Shown here piece after piece: positions 43,064 through 53,098 of a stretch of DNA of 64,000 nucleotides (within the stretch, counting starts at the first letter, position 1; each line of letters opens with the position of its first letter). The stretch is from Adiantum capillus-veneris (lineage: Eukaryota; Streptophyta; Polypodiopsida; Polypodiales; Pteridaceae): NCBI GenBank assembly GCA_014529385.2, contig CM043942.1, forward strand, positions 23,178,491-23,242,490, written 5' to 3'. The notes below the pieces were generated by a model. The model searched no databases. It saw only the letters and a program-made list of their open reading frames with translations, and was not told the origin of the DNA. The translations under genes and the position numbers were made by a program.

Positions 43064-45172
43064 TGTGCATATAAGCTTCACAACCAAATGTGTAGAGTTT
43101 TTCATAAGACAATTTATGTCCTGACCATAACTTCAAAGGTACACGAAACTGTAATGAAGCATGTGTGATCTATTTATAAAGTACGCCGCTGTGTATAATG
43201 CTTCAGTCCAAAATGCTTGCGGTAAATTAGCTTGTGATAGCATAGACATAATCCGCTCTTGGATGGTCATATTCATTCGCTCCGCAACACTATTTTGTGC
43301 ATGGGTATAAGGAGTTGTAACTCATACTTAATTCCCCTATTTGAACAAAAGTCCGTAAACTCTTTGGAGACATATTCTCCACCATTGTCTGAGTGCAAAT
43401 CTTTCAACTTATGTTCAGACTGAGTTTCAACACTAGATAAGAACTTCTTGAAGCAAGAAAAGGTCTCACCTTTAGACTTCATGGCATAGACCCAAACATG
43501 CCGTGTTGCATTGGCAAAGAATGTAACATAATAGGATGAACCACCATGGGATTTAGAAGGCATAGGCCCACATAAATCACTGTGCACAAGCTCTAAGGGT
43601 TTTCTTTCTTTGTCAAAAGAATGTGTATGATGTGTCCGTGTTTACTTTCCATATTGACAGTGCTCACAAAAGGGAAAATAAAAAATTGACAAAGATGGTA
43701 AGTAGTCCAAACAAGAGAGTGTCTCCATTCCCTTCTTTGACATATGTCTTAACTGGCTATGCCACAAAGCAAAGGTTGGCAGCTTGATTACAGAAAGAAC
43801 ACTGTTTTTATCAAATACATAAAGAGGATAAAGTGAACAAACTTTAGAACCATGGGCTATAATAAGATGATCCTTCGCAACATGCCAAGACTGCTGATGA
43901 AAAGTGATTTTGTAACCAAGTCATCAAGACGTCCAACCAAAATCAGATTGCGTGTCAAGGCTAGAACATGATGCACATTATGGATGATAAACTTCACCCC
44001 ATTTTCCATAACCATGGAAATATCACCTACTCCAACAATGTCACAAGAGTAACTGTCACCAAGTATAACAGAGCCAATGGTATCCTCGTATATGTAGTAA
44101 ACCAATGCCTATGGGGTGTGACATGCAACAAAGCACTCGAATCAAGAATCCATGTATGGGATATTTCACCACTAACAAGGAGTTCAATCAACTAGCATAG
44201 AACTCTGGAAAGATAGAGTTTCCTGTGCATCATAAAAGACATCATTATTTTCAGTCAACATATTAATGTCTTGCGCATCACTGTTATCGTAAACTATATT
44301 CAGTTCTTCAATCTTAACCGAACTCTTTGGTTTCTCCTCTTTATGATCATGATGATCTTTGCCTTTACATTTGCCCTTTTCTTTGTCACGCTTCCAAGCA
44401 TAACAATCCTTCTTTATGTGACCAAACTTATCACAATAATGGCATGAACATTGCAACGACCACAAGACTTTGATCTACCCTTTGATGCATCTCTATTGCC
44501 CTCTTTCTTGGATTCATGTTGCAAAGAACGGCCTTACGTTGTTTATCATCCCTTTGCACATAATGAGCTTCACCATAATGCGAGCTAGTCATGGTCTTCC
44601 GATGCATCTCCTATGACAAAAGTGCACTAGTAGCATCATCGTATTTTAGCGTACCATTAGGAGCAGAGTTACTAACAGCTATGCAAAAGATATCCCAAGA
44701 GGGTGGCAACAAACAAGCAAAAAGATTACTTTCATCTCATCATCAATGGTCATGCGTTGTGCACAAATCTGGACAAAAAGAGAATCAAAATCGTTGATAT
44801 GACTGGCAATGCTGCTGACTCCTTCATACGAAGGTTGAAAAGTGTTCCCATCATGAAAACCTTATTGCTAGCCATATCCTTTTCGTAAGTGTCACATGAT
44901 TTCTGCCATAAAGCATGAGCAGTCTCACATTCTAACACTGAAAAGTACATCGACTCACCAAGGTGCATTCTAATCGTAGACCTGCATAGCTTATCAAGCT
45001 CCTCCCACTGAAACCGAGTCATGTGCATATTTTCAATTCTAGCCGCATAGACAATATACAACTTTTGCTTCTTTTGGACAAGCACATCATACATTTGGTT
45101 CTTTCAAAGCTGAAAATTAGTGCCATCAAACTTCTTTATGTCTTAAATGTCACGATCTTTGCTAGTAGACAT
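43064..45172 (-). pseudogene. Copia element D2: gag, protease, integrase remnants
   Basis: Minus strand from ATG 45,172 (MSTSKDRDI, TAA and TGA within 25 codons). Gag follows (WEELDKLCRSTIRMHLGES; CETAHALWQKSCDTYEKDMA), then zinc knuckle CHYCDKFGHIKKDC at 44,444-44,403. Next a decayed protease region (GDSYSCDIVGVGDISMVMEN; VKFIIHNVHHVLALTRNLI), then integrase LVHSDLCGPMPSKSHGGSSY and DLHSDNGGEYVSKEFTDFC. The protease-before-integrase, integrase-before-RT order is that of Ty1/copia. It is cut at 43,064 by C's LTR; RT is absent. Confidence 0.85.
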
Positions 45173-45776
45173 GGTGACAAAACTACCAAAAGATTCTCGA
45201 AAAATTTTGGCAGAGTCTGCTTTGTATTTGGGACTATGTCAACCAAAATACGAGACAAAGTGACCAAGTATGTCACTCACAAAGCATAAAAGAGGGCAAT
45301 GCCTCTCAAAAGCACAATGTATAGAGACCAATTGAGGCACATAAACTGTCAAACTGACCATAGACCACCAACTCGGTGTCAAAAGCACCTATACCACTCT
45401 ATACATGTCCAATGGCGAGGCCTCATAAGGGATGCTCTAACTACCTGTATCATCAAAAAGATATCTCCACATTTGAGAATACCCCAGCTCAATGAAAACC
45501 TCATACTATTGACCCTCAACAATGTAGGTTATGCAGCAAAATGTATAGCCAAGTCTCAGAAATGGCTATCATCCGGACCAAGTCTCAGAAATGGTCGGGA
45601 CTGTTGTACTAGCCAAAAGATGGCTCCACAAAAGCGTACAATGGCAGTATCCACAAAGACATACAAGTCTATCACGACGCTCAAACATGCACCAAAAGCA
45701 CGTGCATGGAAAGAAATATTCATGGGGGAGTCAAACTGCTCTCAAAAGAGCTCAAACACTGTCAAAAGTGCCAACA
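45173..45776 (-). mobile_element. Probable LTR plus leader of copia D2
   Basis: On the minus strand this block begins TGTTGGCACTTTTGAC at 45,776, between the broken end of copia E and D2's gag start. It contains a short imperfect direct repeat (AAGTCTCAGAAATGG at about 45,551 and 45,581). No primer site was identified and no second LTR exists, so the LTR/leader split is unknown. A 164-codon plus frame here shows no domain. Confidence 0.4.
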
Positions 45777-45796
45777 TATGCATGTATGCATAAAAG

Positions 45797-48232
45797 ATTA
45801 AAGTGAGCAGCCAAAGGTGTAGAAACCGTTTTTGCATTTTGCATTGCAAACCTTTCTAGTACCTTCTTGATGTAATCCTCTTGAGATAGCTTTGTTGTCT
45901 TCTTCGTCCTGTCCCTTGATATCTTCATACCAAGTATCCTCTTTGCAACACCTAAATCTTTCATTGAAAAAGATTTAGACACCGCCTCTTATAGGTCTTT
46001 GATGTCTTGCATGTCAGCACTTGCAATCAGCATGTCATCAACATACAACATCAGGATGATGAACTTCCCATCTCCCAAATTCTTCGTGTAGACGCAATGA
46101 TCTAAGTTGCATCTTTTGAATCCATGATCCAGCATCCATGGATTGAACTTTAAGTACCATTGTCTTGATGCTTTCTTTAAACCATACAAGCTCTTCTTTA
46201 ATCTGCAAACCATTTTCTCCTTACCTTTTACTTCATGCCCCTTTGGTTGAAGCATGTAAATTTCATCCTCTAAGTCACCCTGTGAGAGTATGCCGTATTT
46301 ACATCCATTTGCTCAAGATTTAAATCATGAGCAACCACAAGGCTTAAGACAAGATTAATTGAGTTCATTTTTGCAACATGAGAAAATATTTCATTGAAGT
46401 CAATACCTTTCTTTTGAGAAACCCTTTTACCACAAGCCTAGACTTGTACCTTTTCTTCCCACCTTCTTCTTCCTTCAGCTTGTACACCCATTCGTTTTGA
46501 AGTGCCCGCTTACCTTTAGGCAACTCAACCAACTCCCATGTTTGGTTGCAATTTCTTGAGGTCTACTTACTCTTGTAGATCTTCGGGGAATAGGTTGAGG
46601 CTCCTCATATGGTTGACGTTGTTGTACATTTTCACCATTTGCACTCCTCGAGTCTTCACTGTCCTCAAGCTCCATGTACTCATCACTTGTTTCTTTTGTT
46701 TGTTTTCTTTCCAAGTAATCTCTGTACATATTTTTTTCATTGAAAATTACATCCCTACTTCTAAAGATTTTACCATCTTCAAGATTCCATAGGCGATACC
46801 CAAAGTCACCTTCTCCATAGCCAATGAAGAAACACTTTTTGGACTTTGCATCTAGCTTTGACCTTAGGCTTCTGTCTATGTGCATGAAAGCCTCACACCC
46901 AAACAATTTGAGAATGAATAATTCACCGGTTTTTTTGTCCATGCCTCCTCTAGAACTCCCCCATCCAATGTCGTTGAGGGTGACCGGTTGATTAAGTACA
47001 CATATGTACTTACTACTTCCGCCCAAAGCTCAAGTGGTAGGCCTACATGTAGCCGCATGCTTCGTGCTCGCTCCATGATTGTTCTTTTCATTCTTTTGAA
47101 AATTCCATTTTGTTGAGGTGTCCTGGGGGGTTGTCCTTTGCCTCGAATGCCATTGCTAGCACAAAAGCTTTCAAAAGCTTGGCTGTAATACTCGCCTCCA
47201 TTGTCGGATCTGAGGCATTTAACTTTGGCACATGCTTCATTCTCCACAAAGGCTTTCCACCTTTGAAATATGGAAAACACATCGGATTTATTCTTCATCA
47301 CATAAACTTATGTTTTCCTAGTTGCATCGTCTATGAATGTTACGTAGTACAATGAGCCACCAAGGGATGGTGTACTTGTAGGACCCCAAACATCTGAATG
47401 AACCAACTCAAGTTTTTTATTTACCATAAACATAATCTTCACAGAACTCTAAGTCCACTTCTTTCAAACTTGGTAGAAGCTTCTTTATTTGAAGGATTTG
47501 CATTCCTTTGGCACTCATATGCCCAAGCCGGTAGTGCCACATTGCATTGTTGACTTCTATAGTTGTTGCACAAGCTGAAGATTGCAAGCTGACAGTACAC
47601 AAGTAAAGTGTACCAACTTTTTCTCCTTTGGCAACCACCAAATATCCCTTTGAGATCTTCCACAGTTTGTTTCTGAATGGAATGTTGTGACCTTCATTGT
47701 CCAACTGTCCTGTAGAGATTAAATTCTTGCAAAGAGAAGGAACATGCCTAACATCTTTAAGCTTCCATTCATTTTTGTTAGCAGTTCTGACACAAACTGT
47801 ACCTTTACTGACAATTTCACAAGCTTCATAATCTCCCAAGTATACATACCCAAAATTACCTTTGGTGTAATCTTGGAAATGTTGCTTGTGTGGTGTCGCA
47901 TGGAATGAAGCCCCAAAATCTACTATCCAAGAATTAGACACATTGTCTAATGAGAGAATTAGAGCATCTTGCTCTACTTTACCTGCCACATTGGCCTCTG
48001 ATGTTGGCTTGTTGTTTTGGGACACTGACTCCTTCTTCTCCTTGGACCAAAAATCCTTCTTGATGTGGCCCTTCTTGCCACAGTTCCAAAATTCAAGAAT
48101 TGACTTTGTGCGTGACTTGCTCCACCTTGAGCGATCACGACCCTTTTGGTTTTTAAACCTCTCCTTAGGCCTTCCTCTTGTTTCTACTGATAGTGCAACG
48201 CTTGATGATTCTCTGGTGCTTCTCCTTTGCAT
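45797..48232 (-). pseudogene. Copia element E: nucleocapsid to RT
   Basis: Minus-strand order: degenerate knuckle NCGKKGHIKKDFW; protease WIVDFGASFHATPHKQHF (DSGAS reads DFGAS); GAG-pre-integrase NNAMWHYRLGHMSAKGMQIL; integrase VKCLRSDNGGEYYSQAFESF and TPQQNGIFKRMKRTIMERAR (catalytic Glu lost); ELWAEVVSTYVYLINRSPS; GCEAFMHIDRSLRSKLDAKS; RT LKKSLYGLKKASRQWYLKF and MLYVDDMLIAS; then KSFSMKDLGVAKRILGMKI. It ends at about 45,797 in the AAH motif before RNase H. Several frameshifts. Confidence 0.88.
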
Positions 48233-48765
48233 TTTGTCTCGCTTAGGAGAACACCCACAACATCATCAAACTTAAGAGTGTCTGTGCCAGAGATAGAGTT
48301 ACTTATAGCCATCACAAGGCTGTCCCAACTATCTAGTAGAGACGATAGTATCAGGAGAGCTCGCACTTTGTCATTGAAATTGATTTTCACCGATTGAAGT
48401 TGACTTATATTGGTGCTAAAGTCATTTAGATGTTCTGCAACTGAACCATTCTCAGATTGAACAAGCGCTTCATGAGCGATGGTTTCTTGTAGAGGCCGTC
48501 AAGTGACTTCATCAAGTCCTCCGTGGTCTTCATCTCCAAAATGTTGAAGGCTACTGTTAACGCCAAGCTTAGCCGGATTGTTCCTAATGCCTTTCAATCA
48601 AGGACAATCCATGCTTCATCTGCCATTGTTGCAGGCTTCTTTGCAAGACCGCCTAGTGGCAAATAAAGGTCCTTTTGGTAGAAATAGTCTTCAATTTGCA
48701 TCTTCCAGCCTGTTGGTAGTTCTTGCCGTTGAACTTCTTGATCTTGAGCTTCCCCTCCTCCGCCA
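48184..48765 (-). pseudogene. Copia element E gag
   Basis: ATG at 48,765 (MAEEGKLKIKKFNGKNY), then a shifted frame WKMQIEDYFYQKDLYLPLGG, ADEAWIVLD, and after further shifts NFNDKVRALLILSSLLDSW and LKFDDVVGVLLSE. This is the UBN2-type gag of plant copia elements, which lies 61 bp after E's primer site. Confidence 0.85.
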
Positions 48766-48825
48766 TTACTCCCACTCAATACAAGGAATCATTTCCTTGA
48801 GATACTTTAGATACAAGCAAACCTT

Positions 48826-48837
48826 GCTCTGATACCA
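48826..48837 (-). other. Primer binding site of copia E, tRNA-Met
   Basis: The minus strand reads TGGTATCAGAGC, exactly the plant tRNA-iMet primer site, two bases after the LTR. Confidence 0.9.
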
Positions 48838-48839
48838 GT

Positions 48840-48926
48840 TGTGAAGAAATAGGACGTAGCTAAGTAGATAATTAAGTAGTTTACTTAATGGAGAGAGATA
48901 ATTTTCCCACATGAGAGATTATAGAG

Positions 48927-49012
<86 letters not shown>

Positions 49013-49176
49013 ACATGATATATGTGGTTCACCCAATGTGGGCTACATCCACCGAGAAAGCAGCCACTCCATGGCTTTAAACTTCAAAACAAGAAGTAGA
49101 TTTCAAAGGGATTATCCCCTTTTGGAGCTCTCGCCTATTTGATAGTCGTAAATCAACAACATGTTGGATTTACACA
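48840..49176 (-). mobile_element. 5' LTR of copia E
   Basis: Plus reading TGTGAAGAAATAGG...GATTTACACA, 337 bp with TG...CA ends. It contains a (GA)n array at about 48,930-49,010. It lies immediately beside the RNase H frame of copia F, which resumes at 49,177, so E inserted into F. Confidence 0.8.
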
Positions 49177-49616
49177 TTTGTTGGTTCTGTTATTTCTTGG
49201 AGATCCGTTCTTCAAGACTGTACATCCATTTCTATCACAGAGTCAGAGTATGTTGCATTGAGTGAGGCATGCAAAAGAAGCTGTTTGGCTTGCTCGCCTA
49301 GTGAAAGATCTTGGATTAGAGTAGTGTACACCAGTTCTTCATTGTGATAGTCAGAGTGCTATTGCCTTGGCTAACAATTCAATGTTTCATTCCAGAACAA
49401 AACACATTAATGTGCGTTATCACTTCAATCGTGAATGCTTGGCAAACAAGAGCTTTGATTTAGTGAATATTCCTACATGAGAGAACACAATGGATGCACT
49501 CACTAAAAGTCTCTCCAGCCATTAGTTTCAGCACTGTCATGAGTTGATGGGCATTGGGTGAAGAGTGATTCTCTTCCATTCTTATAGTCTCCCACATTGG
49601 CCATCAAGTGGAATAA
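49177..49616 (+). pseudogene. Copia fragment F: RNase H C-terminus
   Basis: Plus-strand FVGSVISWRSVLQDCTSIS, then ITESEYVALSEACK, LHCDSQSAIALANN and HSRTKHINVRYHFN across two frameshifts: the RNase H end of a Ty1/copia pol. Everything upstream is lost to E and D2. Confidence 0.85.
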
Positions 49617-49890
49617 TGTTAGGTTTAATGGCCATGCGGCCGACTGCCCATCACTAACTGCTACTAACCCTAAGTGTACAAATGTACACTTGTGTGAGCC
49701 ACTAACACTAAGTACAATGTGTATTGTGCCTTAGTGCATAAGATAGAGAAGATAGAAAGGGGGCACACAATTTGTGTTGGCTCTCCCCTCCAATTGTGTG
49801 TGTGGCTATGGTGGTATGCGTGTGAGTGTGTGTGTGTGTGTATTCTTCTTCCCCTTTCGCTGTGCTCCCGGCTCCTCTCCTTCAAGCTGC
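49617..49890 (+). mobile_element. 3' LTR of copia F
   Basis: TGTTAGGTTTAATGGCC...TTCAAGCTGCA, 274 bp, after the end of the F pol frame. Element A's integrase frame resumes directly after it, so F inserted in A. (TG)n near 49,823. Confidence 0.65.
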
Positions 49891-50827
49891 ACTTCTCTTT
49901 TTTATAGATGTTTTTCCTCATCATGGTTTGCCAAAAGTAATCATATTTGATAGAGGTTCAAAATTTTGTACTTCTTTTTGGACTACATGGTTTTTGAAAA
50001 TCTTGGCACTACACTTGATTTCACTTCTTCATTCCATCCTAAATCTAACGGTCAAACAAAAGTCACTAATTGCACTATTATTGACTTTATAATCTTATGT
50101 GTCTTTTCAAGTCAAGAAGTGGGATGATTACGTGCATATTTTATAGTTTTCTTATAACAACACCACACACTTTTCTACAGGTAAGCTTGAGATTGTGTAT
50201 GGTCATTCTCTTCCTACTCCTGCTTCAAGAGTTTCTAGCATTGTGCCTGTTGCTGATACTTTGATTGCAAATTTTCATGAAATTTATGAAAGTATACACT
50301 ATGCTATCAAGCATTCACAAGAATTGTACACCAAGCACCACAAAGCACACGCATTTAAAGAAGGAGATCATGTTAAGATTCAAACTGAAAACAGAAGAAT
50401 TACAATTGTTGATACAAATGTTTTTGTTAAGCTTGCTCCTTGTTTTTATGGTCCATTCAAAATTTTTTCCATGATCAATGATGTTTCATTTTTTTAAGAA
50501 TTACCTTCACACTGGAACATTCACAATGCATTTCACATTAGTTTACTTTGACCCTTTTGAGGACCCCTACCTACACATCATATATATGAGGAACCATTCA
50601 CACTCTTAGATCAAGAAGAGCAACTCATAGTTGATCATGAAACCACCACTACACGCGTTGGCATAGTTTATAATCGTTATCTTCTGGCTATTAAAGGTCA
50701 TTCTAGAGAAGATGCTAAATGGATCCTTGAGTTTTTTCCCCAAAAGTTTCCAAATCTTCTCCACAAATTTCATCACTCATGGTCCATTTGATTCTCTATT
50801 GAGCCACTGAGGACGGTTGCTATCCCT
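49891..50827 (+). pseudogene. Element A integrase end and chromodomain remnant
   Basis: IDVFPHHGLPKVIIFDRGSK holds the second catalytic Asp. The Glu region reads SNGQTKVTN (Glu to Lys in a shifted frame). Then HSLPTPASRVSSIVPVADTL, the C-terminal SH3-like part (KEGDHVKIQTENRR; KLAPCFYGPFKIF), and VDHETTTTRVGIVYNRYLL, KGHSREDAKWILEFFPQKF. The last resembles a chromodomain (YLVRWKG...WE..), which would place A in the chromoviruses. Several stops. Confidence 0.75.
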
Positions 50828-50838
50828 GGAGGGAGGGA
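50828..50838 (+). other. Polypurine tract of element A
   Basis: GGAGGGAGGGA directly precedes the 3' LTR. Confidence 0.85.
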
Positions 50839-51514
50839 TGTTACGAGATTGGGCAACCTCTTGTTGTATGTGGTTAGCTTCAAATTGGGATAGCTAGAGC
50901 ATAATGGTTAATTACTGTGATGTATTTCTATTGTTTTACTAGCGATGAGTTGATGACTTGTAGATTGGAGTTCTGGGAGGTGAGGAGAAGGAGTAAAAAA
51001 TAAATAAATTCCTAAACATTTTATATTTGCATAGTGTTTTATATCTTTTATCAATAAGCCACTATGGCTGCTTTGTAAATAGGATAGTGAGAACTCACCC
51101 TTAGAGGGTCAAGCAATAAGTCATATGCTCCACTCATAACTAAAGTGGACTAAGTGTAAAAGAGGGGCCTCCAATTTTTGGCACCATCAAGTAATATTAA
51201 ATATCAAATACCAAACTCCACAAGAGGTGAGGTGTTGGAGAGTTTAGGGCTAAAATCTTTAGGCCATTGATTTTGCAAGATTTTCTCTCTTTCCCTCTTA
51301 TGCTATGTAATTGCTAATCAAGTCTACTTCACCTTTCTTACACTCCATTTTTAAGCTTGTGTGTGTGTGTGTGTGTGTGCACGCATGTGTGTAAGGTGTC
51401 TTAGTCTAGGTCTGTGTGTACTTGGGAATTGGGAGAGATGGTGAGAGGTTGATAGGTAAGTGTGCAAGCACATTGGAATTGGAAGCAATCATTCTCCCCA
51501 TCTCCTCTCCAACA
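50839..51514 (+). mobile_element. 3' LTR of element A
   Basis: TGTTACGAGATTGGG...CTCTCCAACA, 676 bp, paired with 9,019-9,715. No primer site follows, as expected for a 3' LTR. Confidence 0.88.
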
Positions 51515-52813
51515 AAAGCTGCCTTCACACCCACACACACCCACACACTCACAATAGAGAAAAAGAGAGTGTGAACTCTTAGGAGATTCTCAGCCTCAAA
51601 GAGCGAAGAGAGAACGCTTGGAATTCTCTTGGTTGTGAAGAGATGGGAGAGAGCACACACAAGTGTTTTGTGTGATCATGGGCAAGTAAGCCCGAGCATC
51701 TCTTGGCATCGACCTAACATCCTCCGATGGTGGCTTCTTTTCAGCATCGGCGATTCACATCGGCTACGGCATCGACGAGCACTTTTGTCTGCTAACAAAA
51801 GACGACATCGAGCATTTTCTTTGCTTTGACTTAGTGGGAGCAAGCAAGAGCAATTTGGTCCTCCTCCAGTGTAGCTTTGTTGTCGACTTTCCCCTTCGAC
51901 GCCCATTCCAGAGAGGTTGTGCTCCGACGGACCCCCCCCCCCCCGGGGGCATCCCTAGCATTTCGACTTTGACTTAGCAGGAGATGATCGAGTGAGAGAG
52001 GCAATTGGCTCTCCTCTAGCCCGCATTTGGAGCACCTCAGCTCCGTAGTGTCTCCTCGGTACCCTCCCTCCTCTCCCACAACCCCCTCGATTCCGCTTCA
52101 ATGGTTTCCTATTTTCTAGCTTCGATGATACATTTTAGACACATATCGGCTCCAATAGACCATTTCAAAGCAATTTTCCCTTGAGCACGCTCAACGCTTG
52201 GACAATGTTTACAACCATAGGTGGCTAGTTGTGCTATGTGTTTGATTTTTGATTGATGTCCTTTTTCATTGTTGAGGTAGTGTGTGCTAGATTCTAGGTG
52301 TTTTGCTCACAAGTTGCACATTCTTCCTAGTGCAAACTATGCGGCAAAGGTAGTGCTCTGTATGACTATGTGGGGTCATTCAAGCGAGAGCTTTAGCATG
52401 GTTTTGTGTGATTTATGTTATGTATGCATATGTGGATATAGCTTGTATAGCTCACAGGCTGATAGATTTACAGGTTTACAAGTACTTTGGATAGGTGCAA
52501 TTGTCCATATAGCCACTAGTTTATGAGTGAGCTTCATTGCCAAGTCTATTCATGCTTTCTGCGGTTTTGGTGAGATTTTTTGAGTTTTTACCTCATTTTT
52601 ACTCAAATTTAAGGGGAAACTCTACGAGATTTTTTCCTATCCTGTTGTAGACCTACTTCTTAGGTATCTTGGACTATTGTCGAGGTTGATACCTAGTGGG
52701 CCTTATTTCTTGGGAGGGTCTTGAAGTTACTTCATATGCCCTTACCTACAATTTTGGTACCCATATCTATCTGTTACCTCTATAGTACTCCTGTTCTTTT
52801 AAGCTCCATTGTA
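51515..52813. other. No gene recognised
   Basis: A (CA)-rich patch at 51,520-51,555 and a GC-rich segment with a run of C then G near 51,931-51,948. Open frames are short and lack domains. Confidence 0.4.
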
Positions 52814-52926
52814 ATGCTATCCATCCCATGTGTTTGTCTTTCTGTGTTGATCTTCAGTCTTTAATCCAAACTCGATCATTGATGTTGACTAAACTGCTCA
52901 AAACAAACACATGGGATGGATAGCAT
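52814..52926. repeat. 24-bp perfect inverted repeat
   Basis: Arms at 52,814-52,837 and 52,903-52,926 are exact reverse complements (ATGCTATCCATCCC... / ...GGGATGGATAGCAT) separated by 65 bases, so either transcript could fold into a hairpin. Confidence 0.9.
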
Positions 52927-53098
52927 GCTTGACTTTCTTTTGCTTTCTTGAGTACTTAGACTGATATATGCCTTTGATTTTTTGGGTGCCTCCTTAGAGG
53001 TTTTAGTTGACTCAAAGTTTTGAAATCCTGAATTGCTTAAAGAAGCTGATCCAAGAGGGTTTTTTGATGTAGAAGCATATGCTATCACACCTTTTGTG

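Larger units (their letters stand above)
9019..51514 (+). mobile_element. Outer element A: chromovirus-type gypsy with ~38 kb of nested insertions
   Basis: Two directly repeated LTRs (9,019-9,715 and 50,839-51,514) share about 88% identity by eye. The left one is followed by a tRNA-Met primer site and a gag remnant. The right one is preceded by a chromodomain-like remnant, integrase remnant and polypurine tract. The five bases before the left LTR are AAAGG and the five after the right LTR are AAAGC, a near-perfect target duplication. They are best read as the two ends of one insertion opened by later elements between 12,089 and 49,890. A's protease, RT and RNase H are absent, so a deletion accompanied the nesting. 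Confidence 0.65.

Noticed and set aside
45299-45793. 164-codon plus-strand frame
   Set aside because: No domain, low-complexity Lys/Ser composition, and it lies in the probable LTR/leader of minus-strand copia D2.
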